A stretch of 64,000 bases of DNA from Euglena gracilis (taxonomy: Eukaryota > Euglenida > Euglenophyceae > Euglenales): positions 54,742,838 to 54,806,837 of the forward strand of contig CP154954.1 in the NCBI GenBank assembly GCA_039621445.1, given 5' to 3'. The notes below the pieces were generated by a model. That model saw only the letters and a list, made by a program, of their open reading frames with translations. It was not told the DNA's origin and searched no databases. Below, in pieces: positions 32,468 to 46,624 of this stretch; positions within the stretch are counted from its first letter, which is position 1, and every line of letters begins with the position of its first letter. The translations under genes and the position numbers were made by a program.

Positions 32468-35400
32468 CTCGTTTTTGGAGCGCCGACGCAGTTGACTTTG
32501 GTTGAAAAAGGACGGAAAAAGATGTTTTTGGGGGCGTCTGGTACTTACGTGCTATTTTGCGCCTCCCGGGTGGCAACGGCTGCGTTTTGCGCACGCCCGC
32601 CGCGAGCAAAATTGCACCTATCCGCCCGCCGCCCTTCGCAACAGTTCGGTAAAGGATCGCCGACCTCTACCCGGGGCAGTCGTTTTTGGAGCGCCGACGC
32701 AGCCGATTTGGGCCGAATACGGCCGAAAAATGCCGTTTTTGGGGGCGTCCGTTACTTACGTCCTCTTTAGTGCCTCGCGGGCGGTAACGGCTGCGTTTTG
32801 CGCACGCCCGCCGCGGGCAAAATTGTGCCTTTCCGCCTGCCGCCCTTTGCAACGGTTTGGTGACGGATCACCGACCTCTAGCCGGGGCAGAGCGCTCGTT
32901 TATGGAGCGCCGAAGCAGTTGACTTTGGTTGAAAAAGGACGAAAAAAGACGTTTTTGGGGGCGTCCGTTACTTACGTGCTATTTTGCGCTTCCCGGGCGG
33001 CAACGGCTGCGTTTTGCGCACGCCCGCTGCGGGCAAAATTGCGCCTATCCGCCCGCCGCCGTTCGCAACAGTTCGGTAAAGGATCACCTACATCTAGCCG
33101 GGGCAGAGCGCTCGTTTATGGAGCGCCGACGCAGTTGACTTTTGTTGAAAAAGGACGAAAAAAGACGGTTTTGGGGGCGTCCGTTACTTACGTGCTATTT
33201 TGCGCCTCCCGGGCGGCAACGGCTGCCTTTTGCGCACGCCAGCCGCGAGCAAAATTGCAACTATCCGCCCGCCGCCCTTCGCAACAGTTCGGTAAAGGAT
33301 CGCCGACCTCTACCCGGGGCAGTCGTTTTTGGAGCGCCGACGCAGCCGATTTGGGCCGAATACGGCCAAAAAATGCCGTTTTTGGGGGCGTCCGTTACTT
33401 ACGTGCTATTTTTTGCGGATCCCGGGCGGCAACGGCTGCGTTTTGCGCACGCCCGCCTCTGGCAAAATTTCACCTAACCGCTCGCCGCCCCTCGCAACAG
33501 TTAGGTAAGGGATCGCCGACCTCTAGCCGGGGCAGGGTGCTCGTTTTTGGAGCGCCGACGCAGCCGATTTGGGCCGAAAACGGCCGAAAAATGCCGTTTT
33601 TGGGGGCGTCCGTTACTTGCGTGTTATTTTGCTCCACGCGGGCGGTAACAGCTGCGTTTTACGGACGCCCGCCGCGGGCAAAATTGAACCCATCCGCCCG
33701 CCGCCCTTCGCAACAGTTCGGTAAAGGATCGCCGACCTCTACCCGGGGCAGAGCGCTCGTTTTTGGAGCGCCGACGCAGCCGATTCCGGCCGAAAACGGC
33801 CGAAAAATGCCGTGTTTGGGGCTTCCGTTACTTACGTGCTATTTTGCGCCTCCCAGGCGGCAACGGCTGCGTTTTGCGCACGCCCGCCGCGGGCAAAAAT
33901 GCGCCTATCCGTCCGCCGCCCTGCGCAACGGTTTGGTAAAGGATCACCGGCCTCTAGCCGGGGCAGAGCGCTCGTTTTTGGAGCGCCGGCGCACTAGATT
34001 TCGGCCGAAAACGGCCGAAAAATGACGTTTATTCGGGGGCGGCCGTTACTTACGTGCTATTTTGCGCCTCCCAGGCGGCAACGGCTGCATTTTGCGCACG
34101 CCCGCCGCGGGCAAAATTGCGCCTATCCACCCGCCGCCCTTCGCAACGGTTTGGGAAAGATCGCCGCCCTGTACCCGGGGCAGAGCGCTCGTTTATAGAG
34201 CGCCGACGCAGTTGACTTTGGTTGAAAAAGTACGAAAAAAGACGTTTTTGGTGGCGTCCGTTACTTACGTGCTATTTTGCGCCTCCCGGGCGGCAACGGC
34301 TGCGTTTTGCGCACGCCCGCCGCGGGCAAAATTGCGCCTATCCGCCCGCCGCCCTTCGCAAGTGTTCGGTAAAGGGTCGCCTACATCTAGCCGGGGCGGA
34401 GCGCTCGTTTATGGAGCGCCGACGCAGTTGACTTTGGTTGAAAAAGGACGAAAAAAGACGTTTTTGGGGGCGTCCGTTACTTACGTGCTATTTTGCGCCT
34501 CCCGGGCGGCAACGGCTGCATTTTGCGCACGCCGGCCGCGGGCAAAATTGCGCCTATCCGCCCGCGGCCCTTCGCAAGAGTTCGGTAAAGGGTCGCCTAC
34601 ATCTAGCCGGGGCGGAGCGCTCGTTTATGGAGCGCCGACGCAGTTGACTTTGGTTGAAAAAGGACGAAAAAAGACGTTTTTGGGGGCGTCCGTTACTTAC
34701 GTGCTATTTTGCGCCTCCCGGGCGGCAACGGCTGCGTTTTGCGCACGGCCGCCGCGAGCAAAATTGCACCTATCCACCCGCCACCCTTCGCAACAGTTCG
34801 GTAAAGGATCGCCAACCTTTACTCGTGGCAGTCGTTTTTGGAGCGCCGACGCAGCCGATTTGGGCCGAATACGGCCGAAAAATGCCGTTTTTGGGGGCGT
34901 CCGTTACTTACGTGCTATTTTGCGCCTCCCGGGCGGCAACGGCTGCGTTTTGCGCACGCCCGCCGCGGGCAAAATTGCGTCTATCCGCCCGCCGCCCTTT
35001 GCAACAGTTCGGTAAAGGATCGACAACCTCTAGCCGGGGCAGAGCGCTCGTTTTTGGAGCGCCGACGCAGCCGATTTGGGCCGAAAACGGCCGAAAAATA
35101 ACGTTTTTGGGGGCGTCCGTTACTGACGTGCTATTTTGTGCCTCCCGGGCGGCAACAGCTGCGTTTTATGCACGCTCCCTGCAGGCAAAAATACGCCTAT
35201 CCGCCCGCCGCCCTTCAGAAAGGTTAGTTAAAGGATCGCCGACCTCTAACCAGGGCAGCGCACTTCTTTTTGGAGCGCCGACGCAGCCTATTTTGGTTGA
35301 AAATGGTTGAAAAATGACGTTTTTGGGGGCGTCCGTTACTTACGTGCTATTTTGCGCCTCCCAGGCGGCGAAGGTTGCGTTTTACGCAGGCCCGCCGCGG

Positions 35401-36021
35401 GCAAAATTGCGACTATCCGCCCGCCGCGCTTCGCAACATTTCGGTAAATGAACTTCTAGCCGGGGCAGAGCGCTCGTTTTTGGAACGCCGACGCAGCCGA
35501 TTTGGGCCGAAAACGGGCGAAAAATGCCGTTTTTGGGGGCGTCCGTTACTTACGTGCTATTTTGCGCCTCCCGGGCGGCAACGGCTGCGTTTTACGCACG
35601 CCCGCGGGCAAAAATACGCCTATCCGCCCGGAGCCCTTCGGAAGGGTTAGTTAAAGGATCGCCGACCTCTAAGCAGGGCAGCGCACTTCTTTTGGAGCGC
35701 CGACGCAGCCGATTTTGGTTGAAAATGGTTGAAAAATGACGTTTTTGGGGGGCGTCCGTTACTTACGTGCTATTTTGCGCCTCCCAGGCGGCGACGGCTG
35801 CGTTTTACGCAGCCCCGCGGCGGGAAGATTGCGACTATCCGCCCGCCGCCCTTCGCAACATTTCGGTAAAGGATTGCCGACCTCTAGCCGGGGCAGAGCG
35901 CACGTTTTTGGAAAGCCGACGCAGCCGATTTGGGCCGAAAACGGCCGAAAAATGCCGTTTTTGGTTGCGTCCGTTACTTACGTGCTATTTTGCGCCTCCC
36001 AGGCGGCAACGGCTGCGTTTT
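32468..36021 (+). repeat. 216-bp satellite array
   Basis: About 16.5 tandem units of 216 bp (exact spacing at 34,222, 34,438 and 34,654). Landmarks are GTTACTTACGTGCTATTTTG, CGGCAACGGCTGCGTTTTGC, and GCGCTC-GTTTTTG-GAGCGC, a perfect 6-bp hairpin in most units. Units differ by substitutions (GATTTGGGCCG versus GACTTTGGTTG types) and small indels, and drift increases after 35,150. As 216 is 3 x 72, two frames stay open over many units and give 72-residue repeats. Confidence 0.95.
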
Positions 36022-39000
36022 GCGTTTCCCATAGGCCCATGTATGGGGACCATGCTGTACTGAAATTTGGGGCCGTTTTCCACCACTCCAAAACTGTCGA
36101 TATCTGGCTAGTTTTTTGATATCCGCATGTTTTTCACACCCGTAGGCACTAATCCGGCCGGCACATCGGAATAGCTACACCGGGGATCGCAATGGGAACC
36201 ACCAATCGGTTTCCTTTTTTCAGGGCCAAACCACGGTTTCCCATACCCAGGTATGGGGACCAGGCTGTACTGACATTTGGGGCCGTCTTCCACCCCTCCG
36301 AAACAGTCGATATCTGGCTAGTTTTTTGGTATCCGCATGTTTTTCACACCCGTAGGCACTAATCCGGCCGGCACATCGGAATAGCTACACCGGGGATCGC
36401 AATGGGAACCACCAATCGGTTTCCAGTTTTAGGGCCAAACCACGGTTTCCCATAGGCCCAGGTATGGGGACCAGGCTGTACTGACATTTGGGGCCGTCTT
36501 CCACCCCTCCAAAATGTCGATATCTGGCTAGTTTTTTCATATCCGCATGTTTCTCACACCCGTAGGCACTAATCCGGCCGGCACATCGGAATAGCTACAC
36601 CGGGGATCGCAATGGGAACCACCAATCGGTTTCCAGTTTTAGGGCCAAACCACGGTTTCCCATAGGCCCAGGTATGGGGACCAGGCTGTACTGACATTTG
36701 GGGCCGTCTTCCACCCCTCCAAAACAGTCGATATCTGGCTAGTTTTTTGATATCCGCATGTTTTTTACACTCGTAGGCACTAATCCAGCAGCGCACATCG
36801 GAATAGCTACACCGGGGATCGCAATGGGAACCACCAATCGGTTTCCAGTTTTAGGGCCAAACCACGGTTTCCCATAGGCCCAGGTATGGGGACCAGGCTG
36901 TACTGACATTTGGGGCCGTCTTCCACCCCTCCAAAACTGTCGATATCTGGCTACCTTATTGATATCCGCGTGTTCTTAACACCCGTAGGCACTAATCCGG
37001 CCGGCACATCATAATAGATACAGCGGGAATCGCAATGTGAACCACCAATCGGTTTCCAGTTTTAGGGCCAAACCACGGTTTCCCATAGGCCCAGGTATGG
37101 GGACCAGGCTGTACTGACATTTGGGGCCGTCTTCCACCCCTCCAAAACTGTCGATATCTGGTTAGTTTTTGATATCCGCATGTAATTCGCACTCGTAGGC
37201 ACTAGTCCGGCCGGCACATCGGAATAGCTACACCGGGGATTGCAATGGGAACCACCAATCGGTTTCCAGTTTTAGGGCCAAACCACGGTTTCCCATAGGC
37301 CCAGGTATGGGGACCAGGCTGTACTGACATTTGGGGCCGTCTTCCACCCCTCCAAAACTGTCGATATCTGGCTAGTTTTTCATATCCGCATGTTTGTCAC
37401 ACCCGCGGGCACTAATCCGGCAGCGCACATCGGAATAGCTACACCGGGGATCGCAATGGGAACCACCAATCGGTTTCCAGTTTTAGGGCCAAACCACGGT
37501 TTCCCATAGGCCCAGGTATGGGGACCAGGCTGTACTGACATTTGGGGCCGTCTTCCACCGCTCCAAAACTGTCGATATCTGGCTACCTTATTAATATCCG
37601 CTCATTTCTCACACTCGTAGGCACTAATCCGGCCGGCACATCATAATAGATACAGCGGGAATTGCGATGTGAACCACCAATCGGTTTCCAGTTTTAGGGC
37701 CAAACCACGGTTTCCCGTAGGCCCAGGTATGGGGACCAGGCTGTACTGACATTTGGGGCCGTCTTCCACCCCTCCAAAACTGTCGATATCTGGCTAGTTT
37801 TTTGATATCCGCATGTATTTTTCACACTCGTAGGCACTGATCCGGCCGGCACATCGGAATAGCTACACCGGGGATCGCAATGGGAACCACCAATCGGTTT
37901 CCAGCTTTAGGGCCAAACCACGGTTTCCCATAGGCCCAGGTATGAGGACCAGGCTGTACTGACATTTGGGGCCGTCTTCCACCCCTCCAAAACTGTCGAT
38001 ATCTGGCTAGTTTTTTGATATCCGCATGTTTTTCACACCCGTAGGCACTAATCCGCTAGTTTATTGATAACCGCATGTTTTTTCACACCCGTAGGCACTA
38101 ATCCGGCCGGCACATCGGAATAGCTACACCGGGGATCGCCATGGGAACCACCAATCGGTTCCCCGTTTTAGGGCCAAACCACGGTTTCCCAAAGGCCCAG
38201 TTATGGGGACAAGGCTGTACTGACATTTGGGGCCGTCTTCCACCCCTCCAAAACTGTCGACATCTGGCTAGTTTTTTGATATCCGCATGTTTTTCAAACC
38301 CGTAGGCACTAATCCGGCCGGCGCATCGGAATAGCTACACCGGGGATCGCAATGGGAACCACCAATCGGTTTCCAGTTTTAGGGCCAAACCACGGTTTCC
38401 CATAGGCCCACGTATGGGGACCAGGCTGTACTGACATTTGGGGCCGTCTTCCACCCCTCCAAAACTGTCGATATCTGTCTAATTGTTTGATATCTGCATG
38501 TTTTTCACACCCGTAGGCACTAATCCGGCCGACACAGCGGAATAGCTACACCGGGGATCGCAATGGGAACCACCAATCGGTTTCCAGTTTTGGGCCAAAC
38601 CACGGTTTCCCAACGGCCCAGTTATGGGGACCAGGCTGTACTGACATTTGGGGCCGTCTTCCACCCCTCCAAAACTGTCGATATCTGGCTAGTTTTTTTG
38701 ATATCCGTATGTTTTTCACACCCGTAGGCACTAATCCGGCCGGCGCATCGGAATAGCCACACCGGGGATCGCAATGGGAACCACCAATCGGTTTCCAGTT
38801 TTAGGGCCAAACCACGGTTTCCCAAAGGCCCAGGTATGGGGACCAGGCTGTGACATTTGGGGCCGTCTTCCACCCCTCCAAAACTGTCGATATCTGGCTA
38901 GTTTTTTCATATCCGCATGTTTTTCACACCCGTAGGCACTAATCCGGCCAGCACATCGGAATAGCTACACCGGGGATCGCAATGGGAACCACCAATCGGT

Positions 39001-42000
39001 TTCCAGTTTTAGGGCCAAACCACCGTTTCCCATAGGCCCAGGAATGGGGACCAGGCTGTACTGACATTTGTGGCCGTCTTCCACCCCTCCAAAACTGTCG
39101 ATATCTGGCTAGTTTTTTGATATCCGCATGTTTATCACACCCGTAGGCACTAATCCGGCCAGCACATCGGAATAGCTACACCGGGGATCGCAATGGGAAC
39201 CACCAATCGGTTTCCAGTTTTAGGGCCAAACCACGGTTTCCCATAGGCCCAGGTATGGGGACCAGGCTGCACTGACATTTGGGGCCGATTTCCACCCCTC
39301 CAAAACTGTCGACATTTGGCTGGTGTTTTTGAATCCGCATGTTTTTCACACTCGTAGGCACTAGTCCGGCCGGCACATCGGAATAGCTACACCGGGGATC
39401 GCAATGGGAAACACCAATCGGTTTCCAGTTTTAGGGCCAAACCACGGTTTCCCAAAGGCCCAGTTATGGAGACCAGGCTGTACTGACATTTGGGGCCGTC
39501 TTCCACCCCTCCTACACTGTCGATATCTGGCTAGTTTTTTGATATCCGCATATTTTTCACACCCGTGGGCACTAATCCGGCCGGCACATCGGAATAGCTA
39601 CACCGGGGATCGCAATGGGAACCACCAATCGGTTTCCAGCTTTAGGGCCAAACCACGGTTTCCCATAGGCCCAGGTATGAGGACCAGGCTGTACTGACAT
39701 TTGGGGCCGTCTTCCACCCCTCCAAAACTGTCGATATCTGGCTAGTTTTTTGATATCCGCATGTTTTTCACACCCGTAGGCACTAATCCGCTAGTTTATT
39801 GATAACCGCATGTTTTTCACACCCGTAGGCACTAATCCGGCCGGCACATCGGAATAGCTACACCGGGGATCGCCATGGGAACCACCAATCGGTTCCCCGT
39901 TTTAGGGCCAAACCACGGTTTCCCAAAGGCCCAGTTATGGGGACAAGGCTGTACTGACATTTGGGGCCGTCTTCCACCCCTCCAAAACTGTCGATATCTG
40001 GCTAGTTTTTTTGATATCCGCATGTTTTTCACACCCGTAGGCACTAATCCGGCCGGCACATCGGAATAGCTACACCGGGGATCGCAATGGGAACCACCAA
40101 TCGGTTTCCAGTTTTAGGGCCAAATCACGGTTTCCCATAGGCCCAGGTATGGGGACCAGGCTGTACTGACATTTGGGGCCGTCTTCCACCCCTCCAAAAC
40201 TGTCGATATCTGGCTAGTTTTTTGATATCCGCATGTTTTTCACACCCGTAGGCACTAATCCGGCCGGCACATCGGAATAGCTACACCGGGGATCGCAATG
40301 GGAACCACCAATCGGTTTCCAGTTTTAGGGCCAAATCACGGTTTCCCATAGGCCCAGGTATGGGGACCAGGCTGTACTGACATTTGGGGCCGTCTTCCAC
40401 CCCTCCAAAACTGTCGATATCTGGCTAGTTTTTTTGATATCCGCATGTTTTTCACACCCGTAGGCACTAATCCGGCCGGCACATCGGAATAGCTACACCG
40501 GGGATCGCAATGGGAACCACCAATCGGTTTCCAGTTTTAGGGCCAAATCACGGTTTCCCATAGGCCCAGGTATGGGGACCAGGCTGTGACATTTGGGGCC
40601 GTCTTCCACCCCTCCAAAACTGTCGATATCTGGCTAATTTTTTTATCTGCATGTTTTTCACACCCGTAGGCACTAATCCGGCCGGCACAGCGGAATAGTT
40701 ACACCGGGCGATCGCAATGGGAACCACCAATCGGTTTCCAGTTTTGGGCCAAACCACGGTTTCCCAAAGGCCCAGTTATGGGGACCAGGCTGTACTGACA
40801 TTTGGGGCCGTCTTCCACCCCTCCAAAACTGTCGATATCTGGCTAGTTTTTTGATATCCGCATGTTTATCACACCCGTAGGCACTAATCCGGCCGGCACA
40901 TCGGAATAGCTACACCGGGAATCGCAATGGGAACCACCAATCGGTTTCCAGTTTTAGGGCCAAATCACGGTTTCCCATAGGCCCAGGGATGGGGACCAGG
41001 CTGTACTGACATTTGGGGCCGTCTTTGCACCCCTCCAAAACTGTCCATATCTGGCTAGTTTTTTGATATCCGCATGTCCTTTCACACCCGTGGGCACCCA
41101 ATACGGCCGGCACATCGGAATAGCTACACCGGGGATCGCAATGGGAACCACCAATCGGTTTCCAGTTTTAGGGCCAAAACAACGGTTTCCCATAGGCCCA
41201 GGTATGGGGACCAGGCTGTACTGACATTTGGGGCCGTCTTCCACCCCTCCAAAACTGTCGATATCTGGCTAGTTTTTTCATATCCGCATGTTTTTCACAC
41301 CCGTAGGCACTAATCCGGCCAGCACATCGGAATAGCTACACCGGGGATCGCAATGGGAACCACCAATCCGTTTCCAGTTTTCGGGCCAAATCACGGTTTC
41401 CCATAGGCCCAGGGATGGAGACCAGGCTGTACTGACATTTGGGGCCGTCTTTGCACCCCTCCAAACCTGTCGATATCTGGGTAGTTTTTTATATCCGCAT
41501 GTTTTTCACACCCGTGGGCACTAATACGGCCGGCACATCGGAATAGTTACACCCGAGATCGCAGTGGGAACCACCAATCGGTTTCCAGTTTTAGGGCCAA
41601 ACCACGGTTTCCCATAGGCCCAGGGATGGGGACCAGGCTGTACTGACATTTGGGGCCGTCTTTGCACCCCTCCAAAACTGTCGATATCTGGGAAGTTTTT
41701 TTATATCCGCATGTATTTCACACCCGTAAGCACTATTCCGGCCGGCACATCGGAATAGCTACACCGGGGATCGCAATGGGAACCACCAATCGGTTTCCAG
41801 TTTTAGGGCCAAACCACGGTTTCCCATAGGCCCGTGTATGGGGACCAAGTTGTACTGACATTTGGGGCCGTCTTTCACCGCTCCAAAACTGTCGATATCT
41901 GGCTAGTTTTTTGATATCCGCCTGTTTTTCACACCGGTAGGCACTAATCCGGACGGCACATCGGAATAGCTACACCGAGGATCGCAATGGGAACCACCAA

Positions 42001-44168
42001 TCGGTTGACAGTTTTAGGGCCAAACCGCGATTTCCCATAGGCCCAGGTATGGGGACCAGGCTGTACTGGCATTTGGGGCCGGCTTCCACCGCTCCAAAAC
42101 TGTCGATATCTGGCTAGTGTTTTGATATCCGCATGTTTTTCACACCCGTAGGCACTAATCCGGCCGGCACATCGGAAAAGCTACACCGGGGATCGCAATG
42201 GGAACCACCAATCGGTTTCCAGTTTTAGGGCCAAACCACAGTTTCCCATAGGCCCAGGTATGGGGACCAGGCTGTACTGACATTTGGGGCCGTCTTCCAC
42301 CCCTCCAAAACGGTCGATATCTGGCTAATTATTTGATATCCGCATGTTTTTCACACCCGTAGGCACTTATCCGGCCGGCACATCGGAATAGCTACACCGG
42401 GGATCGCAATGGGAACCACCAATCGGTTGACAGTTTTAGGGCCAAACCGCGATTTCCCATAGGCCCAGGTATGGGGACCAGGCTGTACTAGCATTTGGGG
42501 CCGGCTTCCACCGCTCCAAAACTGTCGATATCTGGCTAGTGTTTTGATATCCGTATGTTTTTCACACCCGTAGGCACTAATCCGGCCGGCACATCGGAAT
42601 AGCTACACCGGGGATCGCAATGGGAACCACCAATCGGTTTCCAGTTTTAGGGCCAAACCACGGTTTCCCATAGGCCCAGGTATGGGGACCAGGCTGTACT
42701 GACATTTGGGGCCGTTTTCCACCCCTCCAAAACTGTCAATATCTGGCTAGTTTTTTTTGATATTGGCATGTATTTCACACCCGTAGGCACTATTCCGGCC
42801 GGCACATCGGAATAGCTACACCGGGGATCGCAATGGGAACCACCAATCGGTTTCCAGTTTTAGGGCCAAACCACGGTTTCCCATAGGCCCAGGTATGGGG
42901 ACCAAGTTGTACTGACATTTGGGGCCGTCTTTCACCGCTCCAAAACTGTCGATATGTGGCTAGTTTTTTGATATCCGCATGTTTTTCACACCCGTAGGCA
43001 CTAATCCGGACGGCACATCGGAATAGCTGCACCGGGGATCGCAATGGGAACCACCAATCGGTTGACAGTTTTAGGGCGAAACCGCGATTTCCCATAGGCC
43101 CAGGTATGGAGACCAGGCTGTACTGGCATTTGGGGCCGTCTTCCACCCCTCCAAAACTGTCGATATCTGGCTAGTGTTTTGATATCCGCATGTTTTTCAC
43201 ACCCGTAGGCACTAATCCGGCCGGCACATTGGAATAGCTACACCGGGGATCGCAATGGGAACCACCAATCGGTTGACAGTTTTAGGGCCAAACCGCGATT
43301 TCCCATAGGCCCAGGTATGGGGACCAGGCTGTACTGACATTTGGGGCCCTCTTCCACCCCTCCAAAACTGTCCATATCTGGCTAGTTCTTTGATATCCGC
43401 ATGTTTTTCACACCCGTAGGCACTAATCCGGCCGGCACATCGGAATAGCTACACCGGGGATCGCAATGGGAACCACCAATCGGTTTCCAGTTTTAGGGCC
43501 AAACCACAGTTTCCCATAGGCCCAGGTATGGGGACCAGGCTGTACTGACATTTGGGGCCGTCTTCCACCCCTCCAAAACGGTCGATATCTGGCTAATTAT
43601 TTGATATCCACATGTTTTTCACACCCGTAGGCACTAATCCGGACGGCACATCGGAATAGCTACACCGGGGATCGCAATGGGAACCACCAATCGGTTGACA
43701 GTTTTAGGGCCAAACCGCGATTTCCCATAGGCCCAGGTATGGGGACCAGGCTGTACTGGCATTTGGGGCCGGCTTCCACCGCTCCAAAACTGTCGATATC
43801 TGGCTAGTGTTTTGATATCCGTATGTTTTTCACATCCGTAGGCACTAATCCGGCCGGCACATCGGAATAGCTACACCGGGGATCGCAATGGGAACCACCA
43901 ATCGGTTTCCAGTTTTAGGGCCAAACCACGGTTTCCCATAGGCCCAGGTATGGGGACCAGGCTGTACTGACATTTGGGGCCGTCTTCCACCCATCCAAAA
44001 CTGTCGATACCTGGCTAGTTTTTTGATATCTGCATGTTTATCACACCCGTAGGCACTAATCCGGCCGGCACATCGGAATAGCTACACCAGGGATCGCAAT
44101 GGGAACCACCAATCGGTTTCCAGTTTTAGGGCCAAACCACGGTTTCCCATAGGCCCAGGTATGGGGAC
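36022..44168 (-). repeat. 211-bp satellite array, inverted, subfamily with TACACC and GGGGCCGTC
   Basis: The 211-bp satellite resumes in the opposite orientation, directly after GTTTTGCG of the 216-bp unit. About 39 unit lengths. Most copies have GCTACACCGG, GGGGCCGTC and CCAAACCACGG, where the left array mostly has the complement of GCTATACCGG, GGGACCGTC and CCAAATCACGG. Local duplications occur: a rare CTAGTTTATTGATAACC variant at 38,056 and 39,791, and the GGTTGACAG/CCGCGATTT variant at 42,005, 42,425, 43,055, 43,271 and 43,693. Confidence 0.96.
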
Positions 44169-44172
44169 CAGG
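44169..44172. other. Target-site duplication CAGG, left copy
   Basis: CAGG of the satellite phrase GACCAGGCTGTAC precedes the left LTR of element C. The same four bases follow the right LTR at 57,889-57,892, after which the satellite resumes. Confidence 0.75.
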
Positions 44173-44809
44173 AGTTTCCCGAACGGTGTTGTTTTTGCCC
44201 AGCCTTCACTCCCGGAGGTCCGTGAGGGGGTACCGGCGGGGTGGGGGGTAGGCGCGATGGGCTCTGGGGTGAGGGGTAGGTTCGGGATAATCCTCTTCCC
44301 ACGTAGGATTTTTTCCCGGGGACCGAAGGCCCTCCTTTTGGGGAGTGGTTGGAGGGGGGAGTCCGGCTTGGCGTCCCTTCCGGAAGTGGGGGGGGTTTAG
44401 GAAAAGGCGTGGATGCCCTCCCCTAGGCTTCGCATACCCAGCACCAACACCTTTTGGGCTTGTAGTGCTCTCCTGCGCCAGCAGATAGCCAACTTTTTTG
44501 TAATCTTTTGCTTGCTCCGCCCTTGGGATTTTTGACTTTCTTGAACTTTTGCACTTTCTTGGTTCCAGCGCCTTTCTTTGAATTCCCTTGAAATTCTTTG
44601 AAAATTGATATAATTTGACCTTGGTCTTGATTCAGCAAGCACAATCTTGAATTGAAACCATAGGTAAAGAGAGGGAGCCTGCAGTGAAAAACAGAACAGT
44701 CAGAGAGCGGTTTGCGCTATTTTGATGCTGAATTAGCGCAGTGGTTCGCTATATACAACAGCAGGCTGTAATAGTGGCAGTGGAAGGTGCAGCGGCCGGT
44801 CCGCCAACT
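44173..44809 (-). repeat. 3' LTR of element C
   Basis: 637 bp, matching 57,252-57,888. Read on the element's strand it starts AGTTGGCGG and ends GGGAAACT, so the termini are AGTT...AACT rather than TG...CA. The boundaries are fixed by the CAGG duplication, by the purine tract at 44,810 and by the other LTR's PBS. Confidence 0.92.
44750..44755 (-). promoter_or_regulatory. TATA box in 3' LTR
   Basis: GTATATAG on the element strand, about 55 bp from the LTR start. It is conserved in the other LTR. Confidence 0.45.
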
Positions 44810-44821
44810 CTCCCCTTCCTC
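44810..44821 (-). other. Polypurine tract of element C
   Basis: GAGGAAGGGGAG on the element strand ends exactly at the LTR start AGTT. It is shared with element B. Confidence 0.8.
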
Positions 44822-45120
44822 AGCCTTGCCTCCGGCTGCCGGGCCTGGCCGCTGCCTCTCTCGCCCCCCTTCCACAGGAGTCTGGCCGGCACTCCCCGGT
44901 CCTTCGTTGCGCCGCTGCCTGGCGTGCCGGCTGCGGGCGGGCTCCTGTGGTCCGGGTTGGGGTGGACGCCAGCCAATCCCTGGCCGTGCTCCGCAGGCGT
45001 TCGGTGAGCGTCGCTGCTGACGTCGTCCGGCCTTGCGGGCTGGCCTCAGGAATTGGCTGGGCTCGAGCTTTGGCTCTCCTTGGCTCTCCTTGGTGGGTGG
45101 TCTTGTCTGGGTTCGGTTGC
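44822..45120 (-). other. Element C 3' untranslated tail
   Basis: GC-rich sequence with no supported gene. CCCGCCCGCAGCCGG on the element strand is shared with element B at the same distance from the LTR. Confidence 0.5.
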
Positions 45121-46585
45121 CCCCCCCCCCTGGGGCTGGCGGTCCCTATGGCCGCTTTTCTTTTTTTTTTACCGGCCCCCCCGGGCGCTTCCCCCTCCCC
45201 CCCCCCGGGGGGTGTTGGGCGGCCCCCCCGGGGCCCTCCCTCCGCGGCCCCCCCCCCCCCTGGGGTCTGGGCGGCCCCCCTGGGCCACTTTTCGGCGCCC
45301 CCCTCCCCCTCGCGTCTGGGCGGCCCTCCTGGGCCGCTTTTTTTCGGCCCTCCCCCCCTGGGGTCTTGGCGGCCCCCCTGGGCCGCTTTTGGGGCCCCCC
45401 CCCCCCCCCTGGGGTCTGGGCGGCCCCCCCTGGGCCGCTTTTCGGCGCCCGCCCCCCCCCTGGGGTCTGTGCGGCCCCCCTTTTTTCGCCCCCCCCCCCC
45501 CCCGGGGGGTCGTGGGCGGCCCCCTGGGCCGCTTTCGGCGCCCCCCCCCCCGGGGTCTGGGCGGCCCCCCTGGGCCGCTTTTCGGCGCCCCCCCCCCGGG
45601 TGTGGGCGGCCCCCTGGGCCGCTTTTCGGCCCCCCCCCCCCCTGGGGGGTCTGGGCGGCCCCCCCTGGTCCCCTTTTCGTCCCCCCCCCCCCCAGGGTCT
45701 GGGCGGCCCCCCCTGGGCCGCTTTTCGGCCCCCCCCCCCCCCCTGGGGTCTGGGCGGCCCCCCTGGGCCGCTTTTCGGCGACCCCCCCACCCTCGGGTCT
45801 GGCCGGCCCCCCTGGGCCGCTTTTCGGCGCCCCCCCCCCCCTGGGGTCTGGGAGGCCCCCCTGGGCCGCTTTTCGGCCCCCCCCCCTCGGGTCGTTAGGC
45901 CGCGCACCCCATGCCGACTTTTCGGGCGCCCCAACACCACCGGGTATGGGCGGCCCCCCCTGGGCCGCTTTTCGGCGCCCCCCCCCCTGGGGGCTGGGCG
46001 GCCCCCCCTGGGCCGCTTTTCGGCGCCCCCCCCCCCGGGGGCTGGGCGGCCCCCCCTGGGCCGCTTTTTGGCGGCCCCCCCCCCCCCTGGGGTGTGGGCC
46101 GCCCCCTGGGCCGCTTTTCGGCGCCCCCCCCCCCCTGGGGTCTGGGCGGCCCCCTGGCCCCCGCCACCCCCCCCCCCCTGGGGTCTGGGGGGGCCCTCCT
46201 GGGCCGCTTTTCGGCGCCCCCCCCCCCCGGGGTTTGGGGGGGCCCCCCTGGGCCGCTTTCGGCGGCCTCCCCCCCCCCCCCCCGGGGGTGGGGCTGCCCC
46301 CCCCCCCCCCCCCCCCCCTGGTCTGGGCGGCCCCCCTGGGCCGCTTTTCGGCGCCCCCCCCCCTGGGGTCTGGGCGGCCCCCCTGGGCCGCTTTTCGGCG
46401 CCCCCCCCCCCCTGCGGTCTGGGCGGCCCCCCCCCCCTGGGCCCTTTTTCGGCGCCCCCCCCCCCCCTGGGGTCTGGGCGGCCCCCCTGGGCCGCTTTTC
46501 GGCCCCCCCCCCTGGGGGCGGCCCCCCTGGCCGCTTTTCGGCGCCCCCCCCCCTGGGGTCTGGGCGGCCCCCCTGGGCCGCTTTT

Positions 46586-46624
<39 letters not shown>

